Source: Roseivivax lentus (GTDB lineage Bacteria; Pseudomonadota; Alphaproteobacteria; Rhodobacterales; Rhodobacteraceae). Taken from it: a stretch of DNA of 49,575 bases. The first letter of the stretch is position 1; each line of letters starts with the position of its first letter. The notes under the pieces were generated by a model. It searched no databases and was not told the origin of the DNA. It worked only from the letters and a program-made list of their open reading frames with translations. This document shows, one piece after another, positions 44,440 to 49,575 of this stretch. The position numbers were made by a program, and so were the translations under genes. Where the stretch lies: contig NZ_FTOQ01000021.1 in NCBI RefSeq assembly GCF_900156805.1, positions 1 through 49,575 on the forward strand, given 5' to 3'.

Positions 44440-45726
44440 CTAACGCGCGATCACGATATCCGCGCGCAATCCGCCGAGCGTCTCGCTGTCGCCAAGCCGC
44501 AGCACCCCGCCATGGCCGCGGGCGATATCGGCGGCGATGGCCAGACCCAGCCCGACGCCCGAGCCGCGGTTCTGGTTGCGCGCGGGATCGAGCCGCACGA
44601 AGGGCCGGATCGCGTCGTCGCGGCTCTCCGCATCGATGCCCGGGCCGTCATCCTCGACCCTGAGGCGCAGCGCGTTCTTCGTGAGGCTCACCGACACTTC
44701 GCAGTGCGTGCCGTAGCGCACGGCGTTGCCGATCAGGTTCTCCAGCGCCCGGCGGATGGCGACCGGGCGCAGCATGACCTCGCCCGCGCCCTCGGCTTCG
44801 CGCATGGTGACGGCGCGCCCGGCGCGCTGCGCATCCTCGACCACGCGGGTGACAAGCGCCACGGGATCGGTCGGCTCGGGCGCGCCCGCCTCGGCATTGC
44901 CCCGGGCGAAATCGAGAAACGCGTCGATCAACCGTTCCATCTCCGCAACATCGGCCAGAAGCGGTGCCTGATCCGCATCGTCGAGCATGGAGAGACCCAG
45001 CTTCAGCCGCGTGATCGGCGTGCGCAGGTCGTGGCTGACCCCCGACAGCATCATCGTGCGCTGTTCGATCTGCCGCTCGATCCGCGCCCGCATGTCGAGG
45101 AAGGCATGCCCCGCATTGCGCACCTCGATAGCGCCCGAAGGCGCGTAGGGCGCGTGCCGCCCCCGCCCAAAGGCCTGCGCCGCATCGGCAAGCCGCGTGA
45201 TCGGCCGCAGCTGGTTGCGCAGGTAGAGATAGGCGATGGCCGTCATCAGCGCGCCGAAGAAGATCATGTAGACCAGAAGCTGGTGCGGGTTCGAGGCCGA
45301 GGCCCGGTCGCGGTCGAATCGCACCTCCAGAAGCGCGTCGTCGCGGCGCAGATAGACAAACACGTCCTGATCGTCGGGAAGCCGGGCCGCCACGAAGTTC
45401 GGCAATTCCTCGGACAGCGTCCGGTGCACCACGATCGCGGAGAAATCGAACCAGCGCCGGTCGGTGCCCGTGGGCAGCGCCGCCTCGGTGACCGGGCGCA
45501 CGTCGAAATCGAGCATCACCTCGCGGAAGGCGTTGTCGCGCGCCAGCGCCACGTTCATCGCCTGCGCCACCTCGCCGGTCATCTGGCGGGTCACCTCCTC
45601 GAAATGGCGCTGGATGAAGACCACCGACACCACGAGTTGCAGCGTCACCACCGGCAGGACCAGGATCAGGAAGGCCCGTCCGTAGAGGCCGCGCGGCAGG
45701 TAGCGTTTGAGCCATTCGAAAGACAT
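44440..45726 (-). CDS. Sensor histidine kinase, EnvZ-like, orphan
   Basis: The 428-aa membrane kinase has TM1 at about 18-38 (AFLILVLPVVTLQLVVSVVF), a periplasmic loop of about 130 residues and TM2 at about 168-188. HAMP follows (NQLRPITRLADAAQAFGRG), then HisKA GVSHDLRTPITRLKL with His232. The HATPase has N-box LIGNAVRYG and GIDAESRD, then GVGLGLAIAADIA. The ATG at 45726 is chosen because TM1 lies near it; longer readings cross into the next gene. No response-regulator gene is adjacent, so its partner is elsewhere. It is divergent from the MBL gene with about 50 nt between. Confidence 0.9.
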   Translation of the reverse strand: MSFEWLKRYLPRGLYGRAFLILVLPVVTLQLVVSVVFIQRHFEEVTRQMTGEVAQAMNVALARDNAFREVMLDFDVRPVTEAALPTGTDRRWFDFSAIVVHRTLSEELPNFVAARLPDDQDVFVYLRRDDALLEVRFDRDRASASNPHQLLVYMIFFGALMTAIAYLYLRNQLRPITRLADAAQAFGRGRHAPYAPSGAIEVRNAGHAFLDMRARIERQIEQRTMMLSGVSHDLRTPITRLKLGLSMLDDADQAPLLADVAEMERLIDAFLDFARGNAEAGAPEPTDPVALVTRVVEDAQRAGRAVTMREAEGAGEVMLRPVAIRRALENLIGNAVRYGTHCEVSVSLTKNALRLRVEDDGPGIDAESRDDAIRPFVRLDPARNQNRGSGVGLGLAIAADIARGHGGVLRLGDSETLGGLRADIVIAR

Positions 45727-45778
45727 GGTTATTGCTAGCGCAGCCCGCGCGCCGCCGCCATCGCGAAAGGAGGCTCTC

Positions 45779-46702
45779 TTGCCCGATCCCGTCCGTCCCG
45801 GCCCCGCGCGCCCGGCGCCCCTGCCCGTCGCGGAGGCGCTGGCGCCACGCCTCACCCGCGTGCTGGCGCCGAACCCCTCGCCGATGACGCATCAAGGCAC
45901 CAATACCTATCTTCTCGGCACGCGCGAGGTCGCGGTGATCGACCCCGGCCCCGACGATCCCGCCCATCTCGAGGCGATCCTGCGGGCGTTGCCGAAAGGC
46001 GCCGAGATCAGCCATATCCTCGTGACCCACGCCCATCTCGACCACACGGCACTGGTGCCGCGGCTGCAGGACCGGACCGGCGCGCCGGTCTATGCGTTCG
46101 GCGATGCGGCGGCGGGCCGAAGCGCGCTGATGCAGGATCTCGCGGCGCAGAGCGACGTCGGCGGCGGCGAGGGGCAGGACACGGATTTCGCGCCGGACGT
46201 GCTGCTGGGCCATGGCGACACGGTGTCGGGCGCCGATTGGGACGTGATCGCGCATCACATCCCGGGCCATACCGGCAACCATCTGGGCTTCGAATGGGAC
46301 GGGGCGCTCTTCGTGGGCGATCTGGTGATGGGCTGGGCCAGTTCGCTGGTCTCGCCGCCCGATGGCGACCTGACCGATTTCATGGCCTCGCTGGAGCGGC
46401 TGGGCACGCGGGACTGGCAGCATTTCCATTCGGGCCATGGCGCGGTGATCGAGGCGCCCAATGCCCGTCTTGCGGAGCTGCGCGACCACCGGCGCGGCCG
46501 GGAGGCGCAGATCCGCGCCGCCCTCGCCCTGCAGGCGGGCCGCGCCGAGGACCTCGCGCGGCGCATCTACACCGATATCCCGCCCGCGCTCCTGCCGGCG
46601 GCCTCCCGAAACGTCCTCGCGCATCTCATTGATCTTTATTCGAAATCTATCGTCCAGCCCCGAGGCCCCCTGAGCGCCGAGGCCACCTTCGAACTTTCGT
46701 GA
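45779..46702 (+). CDS. Metallo-beta-lactamase-fold hydrolase (LACTB2/RNase-like group)
   Basis: The 307-aa protein has the motif-1 region REVAVIDPGPDDP, motif 2 as LVTHAHLDHTALVPRL, and the later AHHIPGHTGNHLGFEW and LFVGDLVMGW metal-binding segments. The start is a TTG at 45779 with a nearly ideal AAAGGAGG ribosome-binding site five bases upstream, which decides it over a longer reading that crosses the kinase promoter. Bacterial members are often annotated as glyoxalase-like or LACTB2-like hydrolases; the substrate is unknown. A C-terminal winged-helix-like tail is present. Confidence 0.9.
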   Translation: MPDPVRPGPARPAPLPVAEALAPRLTRVLAPNPSPMTHQGTNTYLLGTREVAVIDPGPDDPAHLEAILRALPKGAEISHILVTHAHLDHTALVPRLQDRTGAPVYAFGDAAAGRSALMQDLAAQSDVGGGEGQDTDFAPDVLLGHGDTVSGADWDVIAHHIPGHTGNHLGFEWDGALFVGDLVMGWASSLVSPPDGDLTDFMASLERLGTRDWQHFHSGHGAVIEAPNARLAELRDHRRGREAQIRAALALQAGRAEDLARRIYTDIPPALLPAASRNVLAHLIDLYSKSIVQPRGPLSAEATFELS

Positions 46703-46732
46703 CCCCGCCGCGATTTTTTCGCCCCGCCCCTC

Positions 46733-46761
46733 TGGACGCGTGGAATCGCTGTTGCTATACG
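46733..46761 (+). promoter_or_regulatory. Promoter of tRNA-Asn
   Basis: TGGACG (46733-46738) and TATACG (46756-46761) lie 17 bp apart, ending 10 nt before the tRNA. With flanking bases they read CTGGAC and CTATAC, matching the alphaproteobacterial CTTGAC-N17-CTATAT pattern. Confidence 0.7.
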
Positions 46762-46771
46762 CACCTCGTGT

Positions 46772-46846
46772 TCCGGCGTAGCTCAGCGGTAGAGCAGTTG
46801 ACTGTTAATCAATTGGTCGTAGGTTCGATCCCTACCGCCGGAGCCA
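46772..46846 (+). tRNA. tRNA-Asn(GUU)
   Basis: Seventy-five nt folding into a cloverleaf. The acceptor stem is TCCGGCG with CGCCGGA, followed by G and an encoded CCA. D-arm is GCTCAGCGGTAGAGC, the anticodon GTT is at 46804-46806 in loop CTGTTAA, and the T-loop is GGTTCGATCCC. The integrase gene starts about 115 nt downstream, so its 3' half is the likely attachment site of the island. Confidence 0.97.
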
Positions 46847-46903
46847 ATTTCCCCTAAGTTGCTGAAAAATTGGTATAATCGCGGCGAACGTCGCGAGAAT
46901 GCG

Positions 46904-46949
46904 CGCTTGGCACGATTCCTGTCCCTCCGCTTGGCACAAACGCTGGCAC
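46904..46949. repeat. Short direct repeats between tRNA-Asn and integrase
   Basis: CGCTTGGCAC occurs at 46904-46913 and 46928-46937, and a one-base-shorter CGCTGGCAC at 46941-46949. They sit directly before the integrase gene. Such repeats could be integrase or excisionase arm sites of the attachment region; this is inferred from location. Confidence 0.45.
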
Positions 46950-46962
46950 AGGAGTCGCAGAC

Positions 46963-49053
46963 ATGCGGGCTCAACTCAGGAATCATCCCCATCTCGAATA
47001 CCGCCCGTCGGGCTTTCATTGGCGCCGCCGCCTGCCGCGCCATGTCCTGAAAAAAAATTCACAGGGACTCAAACCCTGTCTGCTTTTTTCGCTGCGTACG
47101 CACGTCCTCCCCGACGCGAAGGCCCTGGCTCAGAAACTCACCCTTCTGAGCGACGTCGCCTTCGCCGGAGTGACGGAGAGAACGATGGCGATCGCGCCCG
47201 ACATCATGAACACCCTCCTCGTCGAGCTCTGCCGCTTCCTGATCGAAGCTGCAGATCTCGCTCGGGAAGAAGCGCCGGAAAGGACCCGGGAGGTCGCGGA
47301 CTACGAGTTGGCCTGCGCGCATGCCGCCGTGGGAAGCCTCCGGGACGCGTACAAGCTTCGAAACGTGGATGTCGCCCGTCAGCCGCTTCGGGATGTCGCG
47401 GCGCGCCTCGGGATTGCACTCGATGAGACGGACCCGGACTGGCGTGGCCTCGCCCTGCGGGCATTGCGGCACATGCGCGAGGCCGCGGAGGAAAATATCG
47501 AACGCGACCAGGGCTACTTCAGAGAAACTACCTTCGTCCTCGCCGCGGCCCGGCAGCAACTGGACGGAGCGCCCTGCGCTGTGCCCGTCGCCGCGCCCGG
47601 GTTGCCAATGCAGTCCCCGATCCGGATGCCCGTCGGGCACGTTCCGCAGCATCTCATGCCGCAAATCACGCCCCGGGCAGCTTCACAGGACGTGTCGGCT
47701 CAGGTTTCGAGAGACGTACCAACGTCAAAACCAGAACCCGAGGTGGCGGAACCCGTAGCCGCAAAACAGCCCGCTGACTCGGAACCGTATGCGTCGCAAC
47801 AATCGGGGCTTACGATCAAGGAATGCTCTGAAGAATACATCTCGCTGCGCAGTCAGGGCTACAAGAGCTTCAAGCCGACCGAGCAGGCAAACAAGAAGGG
47901 CGCTGCAAGTTGGGCCAAGAACACGGCACCGAATGTGCGCTCCACAACTGCACTGATGACACGCATTCTCGGAGACAAGCGTTTCGTCGAAATCACGGAC
48001 TCCGAATTGACTGCGGCTTGGGAATTGTACGCGCGCATACCACGGACCTATCAGGCCAAAACCAGCAAACTGTCACCTGCCGAAGCAGCGGACCAAGCAG
48101 ATGCGCAAGAGAAACGCAACAAGGAGATCACTCGCGAGCGTCTGACTAAGAAAGGGGCCAGCCCGGGCAAGATCGAAGCCGAGATGCTCAAAGATCAGGT
48201 TCGGCGCCTTGCCACCGCGACGATCTACCGTCACATGCAAGATTTCCAGCGCATGTGCTTCTTCTTGATAAAGACAGGACGTATGTCCGATAACATCATG
48301 GAAGAACACATCTGGGACTCCGCGGAATTCGAACGTCGTAAGACACTGGAAGAGGACAATGAGCGCCTGACCTGGTGCGGAAAGCTTGATGCGTTCTTCC
48401 GTTCGCCCATTTTCCAGGAAAAGCTCGACGATGTTGGCGATCCGATGTTCTGGGCGCCGCTGATCGCTCTGCACGCCGGCCTCAGAAGCGAAGAGGTTCT
48501 GCAACTCTATCTCACGGACATCCAGGTTCTCGACGACGTGCCGTGCATCGTTCTCCGCCAGGGGCCCGGCCAGAGCCTGAAGAGCCAGGCTGCCCGCCGG
48601 ACGGTACCGATCCATGAAAACTTGCTGAAACTCGGTTTCATGAACTTGGTTGCCCTGCGCGAACGTGAAGGCGAGCCGCGTCTCTTCCCTTGGCTTGAGC
48701 GTAGCGAGAACAAGAAGACGTTTACGGAGAACTTCTCGAAGAAATTCACCCGGTATCGGAAGGACCACAAAGTTTACGACCCTCAACGTGACTTCCACAG
48801 CTTCCGGACGACCTTCAATCACCTACTGATCGAAGTGGAATGCCCGGACACGCAGCGTCGTTACATGATGGGGCATGTCGAGCGTGACATCGGGATCACC
48901 AACTACAATCCCGACGGGTTCTCTAAAGCCCTGCTCGCGAAACGGGTCAACGCGGTGAAGATCGACGTCTCGATGATCAGATCACCGTTCGCTGAAGCGC
49001 AGCGAGGTAATGTGGCGCATCTTGCGGATCGTCGTTATTGCGCGGTGTCCTGA
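46963..49053 (+). CDS. Tyrosine-type site-specific recombinase (integrase), 696 aa
   Basis: The catalytic domain is at the C-terminus. Residues Arg508 (HAGLRSEEVLQL), His612-x-x-Arg615 (FHSFRTTFNH), His638 (MGHVERD) and Tyr648 (ITNYNPDGF) are all present, with a Lys-containing SLKSQAARRTVPIHE beta-hairpin. The N-terminal region of about 270 residues begins PSGFHWRRRLPRHVLK (DUF6538-like) and ends in a Pro/Ala/Ser-rich linker before the core-binding domain. It is much longer than lambda-type integrases. CAGGAG precedes the ATG. Position next to tRNA-Asn indicates an integrated element extending rightwards. Base composition is less GC-rich than the core genes. Confidence 0.93.
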   Translation: MRAQLRNHPHLEYRPSGFHWRRRLPRHVLKKNSQGLKPCLLFSLRTHVLPDAKALAQKLTLLSDVAFAGVTERTMAIAPDIMNTLLVELCRFLIEAADLAREEAPERTREVADYELACAHAAVGSLRDAYKLRNVDVARQPLRDVAARLGIALDETDPDWRGLALRALRHMREAAEENIERDQGYFRETTFVLAAARQQLDGAPCAVPVAAPGLPMQSPIRMPVGHVPQHLMPQITPRAASQDVSAQVSRDVPTSKPEPEVAEPVAAKQPADSEPYASQQSGLTIKECSEEYISLRSQGYKSFKPTEQANKKGAASWAKNTAPNVRSTTALMTRILGDKRFVEITDSELTAAWELYARIPRTYQAKTSKLSPAEAADQADAQEKRNKEITRERLTKKGASPGKIEAEMLKDQVRRLATATIYRHMQDFQRMCFFLIKTGRMSDNIMEEHIWDSAEFERRKTLEEDNERLTWCGKLDAFFRSPIFQEKLDDVGDPMFWAPLIALHAGLRSEEVLQLYLTDIQVLDDVPCIVLRQGPGQSLKSQAARRTVPIHENLLKLGFMNLVALREREGEPRLFPWLERSENKKTFTENFSKKFTRYRKDHKVYDPQRDFHSFRTTFNHLLIEVECPDTQRRYMMGHVERDIGITNYNPDGFSKALLAKRVNAVKIDVSMIRSPFAEAQRGNVAHLADRRYCAVS

Positions 49054-49171
49054 GCCAGGGGGCCTTGGGCCTTGATTTGCTGCACCCAAGCGTCAGCTGC
49101 CCAAATTTTTTGGACACGCGACGGCGGTCAAGAACGGGCCTTGGCCTTGCAGTTCGAAAACCCAACGAAAA

Positions 49172-49202
49172 GCGGCGGCAGCGGACCTGCCGCTGCTGCC
49201 GC
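49172..49202. repeat. Long imperfect hairpin after the integrase gene
   Basis: GCGGCGGCAGCGG (49172-49184) and CCGCTGCTGCCGC (49190-49202) pair at 12 of 13 positions with a 5-nt loop. T-rich sequence follows on the minus strand (CTTTTCGTTGGGTTTTC). It may be a terminator for minus-strand transcription or a structural element. Between 49054 and 49267 no gene is seen. Confidence 0.5.
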
Positions 49203-49267
49203 ATTCGACGCTCCTGGGACAACTCGCTTCAGAGTGATCCGTCGACGAGCGCGCGCGCCTTTAGTCG

Positions 49268-49575
49268 ATGTCGCAGTTCACGGCGCCGGCGCGTGAACAC
49301 TTCGTAAACCTGGATCCGGACGCGCAGGTTCTTCATTTCCCCGGTCTCGCAGAAATCGTCATGCGTGCTGTACTCCAGCGCGCGATCACCAGCTCGACCC
49401 TCGCTTCTATCGAAAATGTCGTGAGCTGGGGGCGGCGAGCTGTCGTTCGCAGCGCTCGACGCCAACGTCTGCTCTGCGGGTATTCCGTTGAAAAACTCGC
49501 CTTGCTTGAGGAGCTGACCGCTGATTCAATTTGGCTGCGGCAGCTTGAGGTGAACGGTGATGATGGGGTCCCGGC
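49268..49575 (+). CDS. Unrecognised protein, 5' part only (runs off the right edge)
   Basis: From the ATG at 49268, just after an in-frame TAG at 49262-49264, an uninterrupted frame of 102 codons continues to the end of the window. It starts MSQFTAPAREHFVNLDPDAQ and has a balanced composition with regular helical stretches (GLAEIVMRAVLQRAITSS, EKLALLEELTADSIWLRQLE). No clear Shine-Dalgarno sequence is seen. I do not recognise the family. As the first cargo gene after the integrase, it may belong to the island's accessory system. Readings on the opposite strand are shadows. Confidence 0.65.
   Translation, partial: MSQFTAPAREHFVNLDPDAQVLHFPGLAEIVMRAVLQRAITSSTLASIENVVSWGRRAVVRSARRQRLLCGYSVEKLALLEELTADSIWLRQLEVNGDDGVP

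Noticed and set aside
46783-47043. Minus-strand frame of 86 codons containing GRDRTYDQLINSQLLYR
   Set aside because: This string is the well-known spurious translation through the antisense of tRNA-Asn.
49229-49465. Minus-strand frame of 78 codons near the right edge
   Set aside because: The plus-strand frame starting at 49268 stays open to the edge and looks more protein-like; the minus frame is its shadow.

Overview
The window is GC-rich alphaproteobacterial chromosome, most likely from a marine or saline Rhodobacteraceae (roseobacter group). The pointers are the rpsB-tsf, yicC-gmk and pstSCAB-phoU-phoB arrangements, the long N-terminal extensions of PstA and PstC, a LuxR solo, the PAS_5-type and FIST/PAS-kinase genes, and a glucosylglycerol osmolyte operon. 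Genes are densely packed, and many neighbours overlap by 4 nt (ATGA).

Layout. 1-1.4 kb: the first codons of a probable IS30-type transposase run off the left edge, followed by a solo LuxR-type regulator. 1.4-3.5 kb: rpsB-tsf on the minus strand, with a structured leader and a clear terminator. 3.5-6 kb: an unrecognised envelope cassette made of a Cys-rich peptide, a secreted protein, a small membrane protein and an orphan family-3 solute-binding protein. 6-11.2 kb: HupE/UreJ-like permease, pseudouridine catabolism (kinase plus psuG), a DUF502 membrane protein and a patatin-like lipase. 11.2-20 kb: the phosphate regulon (pstS-pstC-pstA-pstB-phoU-phoB behind a Pho box), a HlyIII protein, a histidine-phosphatase-fold lipoprotein and a soluble PhoR-like kinase. 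20-25.3 kb: a trans-sulfuration enzyme, yicC-gmk-gamma carbonic anhydrase, a PAS protein and galU.

25.7-30.3 kb is a compatible-solute operon: a glycerol-3-phosphate dehydrogenase, a HAD phosphatase and a GT20 glucosylglycerol-phosphate synthase, followed by an MFS transporter. 30.4-34 kb carries class II DAHP synthase, a DUF6636 secreted protein, a GlxA-type regulator and a GNAT acetyltransferase. 34.1-39.7 kb is a complete branched-chain amino-acid-type ABC transporter with a small secreted protein inserted between the ATPase and permease genes. 39.8-43.9 kb is a signalling operon (NarL-type regulator, FIST protein and PAS hybrid kinase) that resembles the nitric-oxide NosP/NahK module. 44-46.7 kb holds a small secreted protein, an EnvZ-like kinase and a metallo-beta-lactamase-fold hydrolase.

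At 46.8 kb a tRNA-Asn(GUU) is followed directly by a 696-aa tyrosine recombinase and then by an unrecognised open frame that runs off the right edge. This is the classical boundary of an integrated genomic island. Up to the tRNA the window reads as core chromosome with accessory islets. Beyond it the DNA is probably acquired.

The genes link up functionally as phosphate sensing and uptake, osmolyte synthesis from glycerol-3-phosphate and a nucleotide sugar, and amino-acid uptake. No rRNA operon or CRISPR array was seen.
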